Assembly: GCA_024742455.1 (NCBI GenBank)
Contig: JANSYL010000005.1
Location: 62,001 to 126,000, forward strand
Direction: 5' to 3'
From: Paracoccaceae bacterium
GTDB taxonomy: Bacteria; Pseudomonadota; Alphaproteobacteria; Rhodobacterales; Rhodobacteraceae
DNA length: 64,000 nucleotides
The notes under the pieces were generated by a model. The model was not told where the DNA came from, ran no database searches, and saw only the letters and a program-made list of their open reading frames with translations. How positions within the stretch are numbered: position 1 is the first letter of the stretch; every line of letters begins with the position of its first letter. The position numbers were made by a program, and so were the translations under genes. Of the stretch, positions 9,100-17,599 are shown in pieces.

Positions 9100-10017
9100 G
9101 TGCAGGCCACACTACGCAGAACAGTCAGCTTCGCGGGCACCGGCCTGCACAGCGGCGCACCCGCCCATGTCTCCGTCACCCCGCAGGCCGCCAATATCGG
9201 AACCTGGTTCACCCGCACCGATCTTTCCGGCGCCTCCATGATCCCCGCCCGTTTCGACGCGGTGCCGCAGTCGCAGCTATGCACCCGGTTGCGCGGCGAT
9301 GACGGGGCCGAGGTGTCGACCGTCGAACATATCATGGCAGCCCTCGCAGGCTGCGGCATTCATAATGCCCTGGTCGCCGTGGATGGCCCGGAACTGCCGA
9401 TCCTCGACGGCTCGGCCGCGCCCTTCGTGCGTGCCTTTCTGGATGCCGGAATTCAGCACCAGGATGCGCCGATCCATGCCATCGAGATCCTGCGCCCGGT
9501 GATCGTGCGCGAGGGTGAGGCGCTGGCCCGGCTGGACCCCGAAGACGGGCTGCACATGGATTTCACCATCGATTTCGCCGATGCCGCGATCGGCCGGCAG
9601 CGCCGCGTCGCCGACCTGGCCAATGGCCGGTTCGTGCGCGAATTGTGTGACAGCCGCACCTTCTGCCGCAAGGCCGATGTCGATGCGATGTGGGCGAACG
9701 GGCTGGCGCTGGGCGGCACGATGGAGAATGCCGTGGTCGTGGACGGCGACGAGGTGCTTTCACCCGGTGGGCTGCGCCACGCCGATGAGGCCGTGCGCCA
9801 CAAGATGCTGGATGCGCTGGGTGACCTGGCGCTGGCGGGCGCACCGATTCTGGGCCGCTATACCGGGGTGCGGGCCGGTCACATGCTGACCAACCGCCTG
9901 CTGCGCGCGTTGTTCGCCGCGCCCGATGCCTATGACTTCGTCGAATGCAGCCCCGCGCAGGCCGCGCGTCTGCCCGGTGTCGGGGTCAAAACCGCCGACC
10001 TGGCCGACGTCGCCTGA
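9100..10017 (+). CDS. lpxC: UDP-3-O-acyl-N-acetylglucosamine deacetylase (LpxC)
   Basis: Zinc deacetylase catalysing the committed step of lipid A synthesis in the cytoplasm. Hallmarks: VQATLRRTVSFAGTGLHSG at the start, the zinc ligand histidine in VSTVEHIMAALAGCG, DGPELPILDGSAAPF, SRTFCRKADVD, and the HKMLDALGDLALAG segment with the second zinc histidine and aspartate, followed by the catalytic AGH histidine. The GTG at 9100 gives 305 residues, the usual length; an in-frame ATG at 9043 would add 19 residues with no family similarity. The gene stands alone between a terminator and bamD. The 290-bp region from 8810 to 9099 holds the terminator and otherwise nothing I can name. Confidence 0.95.
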   Translation: MQATLRRTVSFAGTGLHSGAPAHVSVTPQAANIGTWFTRTDLSGASMIPARFDAVPQSQLCTRLRGDDGAEVSTVEHIMAALAGCGIHNALVAVDGPELPILDGSAAPFVRAFLDAGIQHQDAPIHAIEILRPVIVREGEALARLDPEDGLHMDFTIDFADAAIGRQRRVADLANGRFVRELCDSRTFCRKADVDAMWANGLALGGTMENAVVVDGDEVLSPGGLRHADEAVRHKMLDALGDLALAGAPILGRYTGVRAGHMLTNRLLRALFAAPDAYDFVECSPAQAARLPGVGVKTADLADVA

Positions 10018-10138
10018 CGGGCGGTTCGGCGCGTGCGCCGAAATCGGGCGTTTTGCACCGAAAAAGAATGTGCTAGATCATTTCGCACTGCGGGGGTATC
10101 CCTGCGCTTGGAACGGATGGCAAAAGGCGAGTCAGCTT

Positions 10139-11005
10139 ATGGGCACCACAGCACGACAGACCTTGCGGATAAGCACCGCGGTTGTTCTTGCGGCGCTCGT
10201 GTCGGGCTGTGGAATCGGGCAGGGTGGCGGCCTGTTCGCAACCCGCGACCGCGGCCCCTCCATAGAGGAACAGGACGCCCAGCAGATTTTCGCCGCCGCC
10301 GAATTCGAGCTTGAAAACGGCGATCCCGAAGATGCGGCTGAGATGTTCCTCGAGGTCGAACGCCTGCATCCCCTGTCCGAATGGGCCAGCCGGTCTCTGG
10401 CGATGGCGGTCTACGCCTACCACCTCGAAGAGGATTACGAGACCAGCCGCATCACCGCGCAGCGATTCCTCGACTTCTATCCGGGCGATGAGGATTCGGC
10501 CTATGTGCAGTTCCTTCTGGCGCTCAGCTATTACGACCAGATCGACCAGGTGGGCCGCGACCAGGGCGTGACCTACCAGGCGCTGCAGGCGCTGCGCGAG
10601 GTCATCGAACGCTATCCCGACAGCGAATACGCCCAGGACGCGATCCTGCGGTTCGACGTGGCCTTTGATCACCTGGCCGCAAAGGAAATGGAAATCGGGC
10701 GCTATTACCTGGAGCAGGCCCATTACACCGCCGCGATCAACCGCTTCCGCGTCGTTGTGGAACAGTTCCAGACGACCTCGCACACGCCCGAGGCGCTGAT
10801 GCGTCTGGTCGAGGCCTATCTCGCCCTCGGCCTGACCGACGAGGCGCAGACCGCGGGCGCGATCCTGGGCTACAATTTCCAGGCCTCGCCCTTCTATGAT
10901 GATGCGTTCCGGCAGCTGACCGGGCAGAACCTTGCCGCCGAGGCGGCGGGCGAGAACTGGCTCAGGGAAGTCTGGCAGCAAACCGTGCGCGGCGACTGGC
11001 TGTAG
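10139..11005 (+). CDS. bamD: Outer membrane assembly lipoprotein BamD
   Basis: Periplasmic-facing outer-membrane lipoprotein of the BAM complex, 288 residues. A signal peptide ends in the lipobox LVSGC with Cys24 as lipid site. The rest is built of TPR-like helical pairs: IFAAAEFELENGDPEDAAEMF, LHPLSEWASRSLAMAVYAYH, RFLDFYPGDEDSAYVQFLLALSYY and ERYPDSEYAQDA are the classic YfiO/ComL segments. The start at 10139 is set by the signal peptide; the upstream in-frame opening overlaps lpxC and is not protein-like. In alphaproteobacteria bamD commonly lies between lpxC and recN, as here. Confidence 0.93.
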   Translation: MGTTARQTLRISTAVVLAALVSGCGIGQGGGLFATRDRGPSIEEQDAQQIFAAAEFELENGDPEDAAEMFLEVERLHPLSEWASRSLAMAVYAYHLEEDYETSRITAQRFLDFYPGDEDSAYVQFLLALSYYDQIDQVGRDQGVTYQALQALREVIERYPDSEYAQDAILRFDVAFDHLAAKEMEIGRYYLEQAHYTAAINRFRVVVEQFQTTSHTPEALMRLVEAYLALGLTDEAQTAGAILGYNFQASPFYDDAFRQLTGQNLAAEAAGENWLREVWQQTVRGDWL

Positions 11006-11026
11006 GCCCCGGCCCGGCGCTGCATC

Positions 11027-11227
11027 TCACAGTCCGAGATGAGCGCGCAGTCGGTGTGTTTCCATTGTATCGAGCTGTCTGAGCCGGGTTCTTAACCGGC
11101 GGATGCGACCGCGTTGTATCAGTATGACGAGCAACAGGGCACCCGCGATGGTCCAGGGCAGAACCGCAGGCGCGGCAAGACCCGTCATGTTTGCGATCAT
11201 GTCTCGAATGGCAGCAAGGCGGTCCAT
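11027..11227 (-). CDS. Small single-pass membrane protein on the opposite strand
   Basis: Possible 66-residue protein reading toward bamD. It has a hydrophobic segment (residues about 21-38, VLPWTIAGALLLVILIQR) followed by a strongly basic, helix-forming stretch RIRRLRTRLRQLD, a plausible inside-positive topology. A GGGGTGAG element lies just upstream of its ATG. It fills an otherwise empty interval between bamD and recN, and the local base composition is less GC-rich than the flanks. No family recognised. It could be spurious, but the ribosome site and membrane layout favour a real gene. Confidence 0.45.
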   Translation of the reverse strand: MDRLAAIRDMIANMTGLAAPAVLPWTIAGALLLVILIQRGRIRRLRTRLRQLDTMETHRLRAHLGL

Positions 11228-11377
11228 TTCTCACCCCGGTTCGGAATCGAACCCTGCCGTACCGTTGGACCTTGGCCTTGATATGGCGTTCCCGGGACAT
11301 GGCCCGAAATGGTCTTTTCGGCGTCTCGCCGCCCCAACCCTATTGACGCGTTCCGCCGTCTGCGAAACACAACATAC

Positions 11378-13030
11378 ATGCTGACGCATCTCGAAATCCG
11401 CGACATGCTGATTGTTGACCGGCTGGACATGGGGTTTCAGCCGGGTCTCAATGTGCTGACCGGCGAAACCGGCGCGGGCAAGTCCATTCTGCTGGATGCG
11501 CTGGGCTTCGTGCTGGGCTGGCGCGGGCGCGCCGACCTCGTGCGCTCGGGCGCCGAGCAGGGCGAGGTCACGGCCGTGTTCGAGCTGTCCTCCAGCCACC
11601 CGGCCCATGCCGTGATGGACGACGCGGGCCTGCCCAGATCTGGCGAGCTGATCCTGCGCCGGGTCAACACGCAGGACGGGCGCAAGACGGCCTGGGTCAA
11701 TGACCGGCGCGTGTCGGGAGATGTTCTGCGCGCCCTGTCCGAAACGCTGATCGAACTGCATGGCCAGCAGGACGACAAGGGCCTGCTCGATCCGAAGAAC
11801 CACCGGGTCCTGCTGGACGCGTTCGGCGGGTTTTCCGATATGCTGTCCGAGGTGCGCACGGCCTGGCTTGCCCGCCGCGCCGCCGAGAAGGCGCTGACCG
11901 AGGCCGAGGCCGAGCTTGAGAAGATGCGCGCCGAGGAGGAATTCCTGCGCCATTCCGTCGCCGAACTGGACGATCTGGCGCCCCAGCCCGGCGAAGAGGC
12001 CAAGCTCGATTCGAACCGTCGCCTGATGCAGGCCGCCGAGAAGGTGCGCGAGGACGTGTCGCGCGCGGTGCAGGCGCTGGGATCGGACGGGGCCGAGGGG
12101 CGGCTGATCGATGCGCGGCGCTGGCTGGAAAGCGTGGCGGCCAAGGCCGAGGCGGGGCTCGACACCGCGCTCGACGCGCTTGACCGGGCGATGGTGGAAC
12201 TGGGGGAGGCGCAGTCCGAGGTCGACCGTTTCGCCGAGGCGCTGGTGTTCAACCCCGACGACCTGGAGGCTGCCGAGGACCGGCTGTTCGCCCTGCGCGG
12301 GCTTGCCCGCAAACACAATGTCCTGCCCGATGACCTGTCAGGTCTGGCGGATAAGCTGCGCGCGCGGCTGGCGCTCCTTGATGGCGGCGAGACCGAGCTT
12401 CAGGCGCTGCGTGACGCCGCCGGGGCCGCCGAAAAAACCTATGACAGCGCTGCAACCGCCCTGTCCGAGGCGCGGCGCAGCGCGGCCTGGAAGCTGGACG
12501 CCGCGATGGGCGTGGAACTGGCGCCGCTCAAGATGGAACGCGCCACCTTCCAGACCGTGGTCAGCCCCGCCGCACCTGGCCCCGATGGGGTCGATGACGT
12601 CACCTTCACAGTGGCCACCAATCCCGGCGCGCCCGCGGGGCCGCTCAACCGGATCGCCTCGGGCGGCGAGCTGTCGCGGTTTCTGCTGGCGCTCAAGGTC
12701 TGCCTGACACGGGATTCGCGCGGCCTGACGATGATCTTCGATGAGATCGACCGGGGCGTGGGCGGGGCCACCGCCGATGCCGTGGGCCGCAGGCTGGCCG
12801 AACTGGCGCGCGGCGGTCAGGTGCTGGTCGTCACCCATTCCCCGCAGGTCGCCGCCCTCGGCGCGCATCACTGGCGGGTCGAGAAATCGGTCGAAGGCGG
12901 CACCACCTTCAGCCGCGTTACCGCACTTGATCCCGGTGACCGGGTGGATGAGGTGGCGCGCATGCTGGCCGGGGACACGATCACCGACGCCGCGCGAGAG
13001 GCCGCCCGGGCATTGCTGTCGCCGCGCTGA
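11378..13030 (+). CDS. recN: DNA repair ATPase RecN
   Basis: SMC-like ATPase of 550 residues acting in double-strand break repair. The N-terminal ABC half has IRDMLIVDRLDMGFQPGLNVLTG with Walker A GETGAGKS (29-36), and ELHGQQDDKGLLDPKNHR. The centre (about 160-360) is a coiled coil rich in Ala, Glu and Arg. The C-terminal half has the ABC signature SGGELSRFLLALK and Walker B MIFDEIDRGVGG, then the RecN D-loop and H-loop VVTHSPQVAA. The ATG at 11378 fits the family start MLTHLEIRD. I looked for an alphaproteobacterial LexA box upstream and found none that satisfied me. Confidence 0.95.
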   Translation: MLTHLEIRDMLIVDRLDMGFQPGLNVLTGETGAGKSILLDALGFVLGWRGRADLVRSGAEQGEVTAVFELSSSHPAHAVMDDAGLPRSGELILRRVNTQDGRKTAWVNDRRVSGDVLRALSETLIELHGQQDDKGLLDPKNHRVLLDAFGGFSDMLSEVRTAWLARRAAEKALTEAEAELEKMRAEEEFLRHSVAELDDLAPQPGEEAKLDSNRRLMQAAEKVREDVSRAVQALGSDGAEGRLIDARRWLESVAAKAEAGLDTALDALDRAMVELGEAQSEVDRFAEALVFNPDDLEAAEDRLFALRGLARKHNVLPDDLSGLADKLRARLALLDGGETELQALRDAAGAAEKTYDSAATALSEARRSAAWKLDAAMGVELAPLKMERATFQTVVSPAAPGPDGVDDVTFTVATNPGAPAGPLNRIASGGELSRFLLALKVCLTRDSRGLTMIFDEIDRGVGGATADAVGRRLAELARGGQVLVVTHSPQVAALGAHHWRVEKSVEGGTTFSRVTALDPGDRVDEVARMLAGDTITDAAREAARALLSPR

Positions 13031-13048
13031 CGAGGCCAGGGTAATAAG

Positions 13049-13162
13049 ATGTCCCACCCGTTCGAAGTCATGCTGACCGGCGGACACCCGAACGCGCGCT
13101 TCAGGACAGGGAAGGTCGTGGCGCAGGTTCTGGAAAACCCCGACCGGACCGAAGCGTTTTAA
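13049..13162 (+). pseudogene. Short open frame resembling the N-terminus of a larger protein
   Basis: A 37-codon frame (MSHPFEVMLTGGHPNARF, then KVVAQVLENPDRTEAF and a TAA) starts 19 bases after recN. The segment xHPFxxxxTGGHPN followed by xVVxxVLxxPxR matches, in my memory, the beginning of a longer HEAT-repeat-like protein known in alphaproteobacteria, whose body would normally continue after this point. Here the frame stops and nothing protein-like follows in any frame before the next gene. I read it as the decayed front of a deleted gene, though a genuine small protein cannot be excluded. Confidence 0.4.
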
Positions 13163-13276
13163 GGGCTTTGCCCCGCACCGCCGCGTGCTCTACACCTTAT
13201 CCACCCGTTCCGGCCAGCCGCGCGGACATGCCGGTGCGGGGGCAGGGCAAATGCTCCGCGCGGGCGGGACGGACGG

Positions 13277-14965
13277 GTGAGCGCAGACCCCCAGAGCTTT
13301 CTGAAAACCCAGTTCGACGGGGCCGCCGCCGCGTGCAGGCAGGGCTGGCAGGTGCTGCGCGAACGCGGCCCGAGCCAGGTGCAGTTCTGGTTCATCGCGC
13401 TGGCCATCGGGATCGCGGCGGGCTTTGCCGCGCTGTTCTTCCGCAAGGGCATCACCTGGCTGCAGACGACGCTTTACGGGGTCGAGGATATCCGCGAGCT
13501 GCATTCTTTTGCCGAAGGGCTGCCGTGGTGGCTGATCCTGATCATCCCGATCTGTGGCGGGCTGGTGGTGGGGCTGATCCTGCACCATTTCACCCCTGAC
13601 GGGCGGGTGCGGTCGGTCGCCGACGTGATCGAGGGCGCGGCGCTGGCCGAGGGGCGGGTGGAACACCGGGCGGGGCTGGCCTCGGCGCTGGCCTCGATGA
13701 TCACGCTGGGTTCGGGCGGGTCCTCGGGGCGCGAGGGGCCGGTTGTCCATCTCGCCGCGGTGATCTCAAGCAAGGTCAGCGCCTGGATCAAGGCCGACGG
13801 GATCACCGGGCGTGACCTGTTGGGCTGCGCCGTGGCGGCCGCCGTTTCGGCGTCGTTCAACGCCCCCATCGCCGGGGCGATCTTCGCGCTCGAGGTGGTG
13901 CTGCGCCATTTCGCGGTCCATGCTTTCGCCCCCATCGTCATCGCCTCGGTCGCGGGCACCGTCATCAACCGTCTGGAATTCGGCGACGTGACCGAGTTCA
14001 GCCTGACGCAGGGCGGGGCGCTGGCCTTTTATGTCGAGCTTCCGGCCTTCCTGATCCTGGGGCTTGTGTCGGGCCTGATCGCCGTGGCCTTCATGCGCGC
14101 GACCTTCTGGGCCGAGGATGTGGGCAACCTGCTCCAGCGTCTGACGGGTATTCCCCGCTGGCTGCGCCCGGCCATCGCAGGGGCCTTGCTGGGCGGTATG
14201 GCGATCTATTTCCCGATCATCATCGGGGTGGGCTATGAAACCACCTCGGACGCGCTGACCGGCAACCTGCTGCTGCGCGAGGCGATCATTTTCGCGATCC
14301 TGAAAACCGCCGCCGCCGCGATCACCATCGCGGGGCGGATGGGCGGCGGCGTCTTCTCGCCCTCGCTGATGATCGGGGCGCTGTCGGGGCTGGCGTTCGG
14401 CCTGATCGCCACGGCGATCTTCCCCGAGGTGTCGGGATCGGAAACGCTTTATGCGCTGGCCGGGATGGGCGCGGTGGCGGCTGCCGTGCTCGGTGCGCCG
14501 ATCTCCACCACGCTGATCGTGTTCGAACTGACCGGTGACTGGCAGACCGGGCTTGCCGTCATGGTGGCGGTGTCGCTGTCGACCGCGCTTGCCTCGCGGC
14601 TGGTCGACCGGTCGTTCTTCCTGACGCAACTGGAACGGCGCAACATTCACCTGGCCGCCGGGCCGCAGGCCTATCTGCTGGCGATGTTCCGGGTTTCGAA
14701 TGTCATGCGGCCCATGCATCACGAAACCGCCGCCCCGCAGGAGCAGTTGCTGACGCTGATCGAACAGGGGATCTATCTCGACACCCATGCCACGCTGGAA
14801 CGCGCGCTGCCGGTTTTCGAACGCACCGGGCTCGACTACGTCCCCGTCGTCACGCTGGCCCCGGGCGACGCGCCCCCGGCGCTTGAGGGCGCGCTGTTTC
14901 ATGTCGATGCGCTGAAAGCCTATAACCGGGCGCTTGCCGCCACGGCGGCCGAGGAACACAGCTGA
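13277..14965 (+). CDS. CLC-type chloride channel or transporter
   Basis: Integral membrane protein of 562 residues with the two-fold CLC layout. The gating glutamate motif is present as GSGGSSGREGPVV (Glu153) and the GxFxP motif as MGGGVFSPSLMIG (357-362). The usual first filter motif GSGIPE is replaced by RSVADVIEG. By motif alignment the internal proton glutamate of antiporters is Val207 (FALEVV) and the central tyrosine is Trp422 (LTGDWQ). A C-terminal tail of about 100 residues (VMRPMHHETA onward) looks like one degenerate CBS domain. The start is GTG at 13277. Whether it is a passive channel or an exchanger cannot be told from sequence. Confidence 0.88.
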   Translation: MSADPQSFLKTQFDGAAAACRQGWQVLRERGPSQVQFWFIALAIGIAAGFAALFFRKGITWLQTTLYGVEDIRELHSFAEGLPWWLILIIPICGGLVVGLILHHFTPDGRVRSVADVIEGAALAEGRVEHRAGLASALASMITLGSGGSSGREGPVVHLAAVISSKVSAWIKADGITGRDLLGCAVAAAVSASFNAPIAGAIFALEVVLRHFAVHAFAPIVIASVAGTVINRLEFGDVTEFSLTQGGALAFYVELPAFLILGLVSGLIAVAFMRATFWAEDVGNLLQRLTGIPRWLRPAIAGALLGGMAIYFPIIIGVGYETTSDALTGNLLLREAIIFAILKTAAAAITIAGRMGGGVFSPSLMIGALSGLAFGLIATAIFPEVSGSETLYALAGMGAVAAAVLGAPISTTLIVFELTGDWQTGLAVMVAVSLSTALASRLVDRSFFLTQLERRNIHLAAGPQAYLLAMFRVSNVMRPMHHETAAPQEQLLTLIEQGIYLDTHATLERALPVFERTGLDYVPVVTLAPGDAPPALEGALFHVDALKAYNRALAATAAEEHS

Positions 14966-15234
14966 GCCTTTCCTTGCGATCCGAATGCCCTCTGGAGGTC
15001 CGCGATCGGTCCCGCGCACATCCGAGGTGATCCCGCGCCCCCGCCTCCAGACGCGCCGGCGGATAACGCGCGTTTTCCGGTCCGGTTTTCACGCGAAAAC
15101 CGCCCGTGTTCCGGCGTCTCATACCCTACCGAAAGGGCAATCATTCCGGAAATGTCCTGCATTTCAGGGCGTTGCGGAAGTGCCCGATCCTCATCACCCC
15201 GCGCATCGCGATCCGCCACGGTGGCTGTTGCGCC
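14966..15234. other. Intergenic region without recognisable content
   Basis: About 270 bases between two converging genes. No frame looks like protein, no clear terminator hairpin with a T-run is seen, and no repeat is apparent. Confidence 0.5.
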
Positions 15235-15576
15235 CTAAAGCTGCTCCACCGCGATCCGGTCCGTCGAAAACGCGACATGCCCGGCAATCTCGCCATACGG
15301 GTCCATCGGGGCCTCGTAACTCCACGCCGCGTCGACGATGGCCTCTTCCATCGTGGTGACGGTGAAATAGCTGGCCTGCCCGCGATAAGGGCAGCGCGTT
15401 GAACTGTCGGTGGGTTCCAGGAACGCCATGCCGACATCGGCGCGCGGGAAATAGATCACCGGGCTGCGGTCGCCTTCGGTCACTTCCAGCGCGTCGGTCG
15501 ACTCGGCGATGACGGCCCCGGCGGCGCGCACCACCCAGGTGCCCGGTGCCGTGCGGATTTTGATATGGTCGGCCAT
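15235..15576 (-). CDS. DUF427 domain protein
   Basis: A 113-residue protein of the DUF427 family, a small beta-rich fold found widely in alphaproteobacteria and actinobacteria. Diagnostic pieces are VIAESTDALEVTEG, PVIYFPRADVGMAFLEPT, the TRCPYRGQASYFTV segment (normally T-x-C-P-x-K/R-G-x-A-x-Y) and AWSYEAPMDPYGEIAGHVAFS. The ATG at 15576 has GGGGAGGG eight bases upstream; longer in-frame forms begin in non-coding-looking sequence. It probably reads on after pepP, 71 bases away on the same strand. Biochemical role unknown. Confidence 0.85.
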   Translation of the reverse strand: MADHIKIRTAPGTWVVRAAGAVIAESTDALEVTEGDRSPVIYFPRADVGMAFLEPTDSSTRCPYRGQASYFTVTTMEEAIVDAAWSYEAPMDPYGEIAGHVAFSTDRIAVEQL

Positions 15577-15647
15577 GATGACCCTCCCCTGTCCCTCGGA
15601 GCGTGTTCGGTTTCCGGGATGTGCCCGGTGCATGTGACAGACAAATG

Positions 15648-17459
15648 TCAGATCGGCGCGCAGGCCTTCGCCAGCCAGTCCCTGACATCCCCGTTCACCC
15701 GCGGTCCGATCTTTTCAAGAACCGCGGCGTGATAGGTGTTGATCCAGTCCCTTTCGCCAGCGGTCAGTGCTGTGGGCCGGATCAGGTCCCGGTTTATGGG
15801 GGCATGGGTCAGCGTGTCAAACCGATACATATCCCGGTCATCGCCCCCGGAAAGGGCAGGCGCCTCGGCGACCACCACCAGGTTCTCGATCCGGATGCCG
15901 AAGGCCCCGGCGCGGTAATAGCCCGGTTCGTTCGACAGGATCATGCCGGGTTGCAGCGGCACGTCGCTGACCCGGCTCAGACGCTGTGGCCCTTCATGCA
16001 CGCCGAGATAGACGCCCACGCCGTGGCCCGTGCCATGGTCGAAATCCCGCCCCGCCATCCAAAGCGGCGCGCGCGCCAGCGCATCCAGATGCGCGCCCGC
16101 CACACCTTTCGGGAACCGTACCCGGTGGATCGCGATCATGCCCTGCAGCACTTGCGTGAAGGCCGTCTTCTCTTCTTCGCCGACAGCGCCCACCGGCAGG
16201 GTCCGGGTGATGTCGGTGGTGCCGTCCTCGTATTGGCCGCCGGAATCGAGCACGATCAGCTGGCCCGGCAGCAGCGGCGCGTTGGTCTCTTCGGTCACGC
16301 GGTAATGGATGACGGCGCCGTTCGGCCCGGTGCCCGCGATCGTGTCGAAGCTGATGTCCTTCAGCGCGCCGGTCTCGGCGCGAAACCCTTCCATCGCGCG
16401 GACGCAGTCGATCTCGGTCAGATTGCCCCCGGGTGCGTTGGTGTCGAACCAATGCAGGAACCGCGCCACCGCCGCACCATCGCGCAGATGCGCCTCGGTC
16501 GTGGCGGCGATCTCGGCAGGGGTCTTGGTGGCCTTGGGCAGAAGGCAGGGGTCGCGGCCCGTCACCGCCTTGCCCGCGCCGTCCGCGATGGCCTGTCCGA
16601 CCGCTTGCGGGGCCGAGGCGGGATCGACCCGGATGCGCCCCGTCAGACGCCCGATGGCCGTCTCGAACGCATCGGGTGCATGGATCGTGACCCCATCGGG
16701 CAGCGCGACATCGCGGAGCTTTTCGGGCGCGCAGTAAAGATCGAGCCGCCCGTCGCCATGCAGCACGCCCATCGCCTGCACCAGCGGCGTATGCGCGATG
16801 TCGGCCCCCCGCAGGTTCAACATCCAGCACAGGCTGTCGGGCTGCGTGATCACGGCGGCGCCGTGCCCGGCCCGCGCCAGGTCGCCGGCCACTAGGGCCA
16901 GCTTTTCCGCAGAACCTTGTCCCGCGAAGCGCTCGGGCCAGGAGAAGGCCGGTTCCATCGGCGGCGCGGGCCGGTCCGTCCAGACGCGGTCGACGAGGTT
17001 TGCCACAGGCGTCAGGGTGATGTCGCTGTCCTCCAGCCGGGTGGTCAGTTTCTCGATCTCGCTGATCGTGTGCAGCCACGGGTCGAACCCGATCCGGGCG
17101 CCGGTCGCGGCTCGGCCGATAAGCCAGTCGGCCAGCTGCGTCTCGGGCCAGTCGACCGGGGTAAAGCTGTCCATGTCGCTTTGCGCGCGCAGCTGCAGCC
17201 GGTAGCGCCCGTCGACGAAGACCCCCGCGATGTCTTGCAGAACCGCCGCAAACCCGGCCGACCCGGTGAACCCCGTCAGCCAGGCCAGCCGTTCATCGCA
17301 GGGGGCCACGTATTCGCCCTGGAACCGGTCGGCGCGGGGCACCAGGAACCCGTCCACCCCTGCCGCCCGCATCGCGGCACGCAGCGCGGCCAGCCGGGGC
17401 GGGCCATCCTCGGGTCTGGTTTTGGCGGTGAATGTCTGGAAGGCTGTCATCGGCGTCAT
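15648..17459 (-). CDS. Xaa-Pro aminopeptidase (M24B family)
   Basis: Cytoplasmic metallopeptidase of about 603 residues that removes an N-terminal residue preceding proline. This is the long three-domain form: two creatinase-like N-terminal domains (starting RLAALRAAMRAAGVDGFLVPR) and a pita-bread catalytic domain. Metal ligands can be placed in LIVLDSGGQYEDGTTDITR (two Asp), GTGHGVGVYLGVHEGPQ (His), ILSNEPGYY (Glu) and FGIRIENLVVV (Glu). C-terminal DWINTYHAAVLEKIGP is the usual family end. Starts at 17459 or 17450 (MTAFQTF) are both possible. Its neighbours do not suggest a pathway. Confidence 0.92.
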   Translation of the reverse strand: MTPMTAFQTFTAKTRPEDGPPRLAALRAAMRAAGVDGFLVPRADRFQGEYVAPCDERLAWLTGFTGSAGFAAVLQDIAGVFVDGRYRLQLRAQSDMDSFTPVDWPETQLADWLIGRAATGARIGFDPWLHTISEIEKLTTRLEDSDITLTPVANLVDRVWTDRPAPPMEPAFSWPERFAGQGSAEKLALVAGDLARAGHGAAVITQPDSLCWMLNLRGADIAHTPLVQAMGVLHGDGRLDLYCAPEKLRDVALPDGVTIHAPDAFETAIGRLTGRIRVDPASAPQAVGQAIADGAGKAVTGRDPCLLPKATKTPAEIAATTEAHLRDGAAVARFLHWFDTNAPGGNLTEIDCVRAMEGFRAETGALKDISFDTIAGTGPNGAVIHYRVTEETNAPLLPGQLIVLDSGGQYEDGTTDITRTLPVGAVGEEEKTAFTQVLQGMIAIHRVRFPKGVAGAHLDALARAPLWMAGRDFDHGTGHGVGVYLGVHEGPQRLSRVSDVPLQPGMILSNEPGYYRAGAFGIRIENLVVVAEAPALSGGDDRDMYRFDTLTHAPINRDLIRPTALTAGERDWINTYHAAVLEKIGPRVNGDVRDWLAKACAPI

Positions 17460-17599
17460 CTTTCCCAAAATACGCCCCGCCCCGCCAGCCCGAAATCCAT
17501 CCGGCCGATGCGGGGTCACCCGAACGGGTCCCGTGATGGCATGCCCTTGCGTCCATCGGGGATGGCTGGCATCGACACGGGGCTGCCGAGGGAGGGGAC

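Noticed and set aside
10053-10079. Promoter for bamD (TTGCAC and TAGATC)
   Set aside because: The spacer is only 15 bases, so it was not listed as a feature.
11228-11377. GGTTCG-GAAT-CGAACC inverted repeat (11238-11253) as a possible LexA box for recN
   Set aside because: The alphaproteobacterial SOS box is a GTTC-N7-GTTC or GAAC-N7-GAAC direct repeat; this is an inverted repeat with different spacing.
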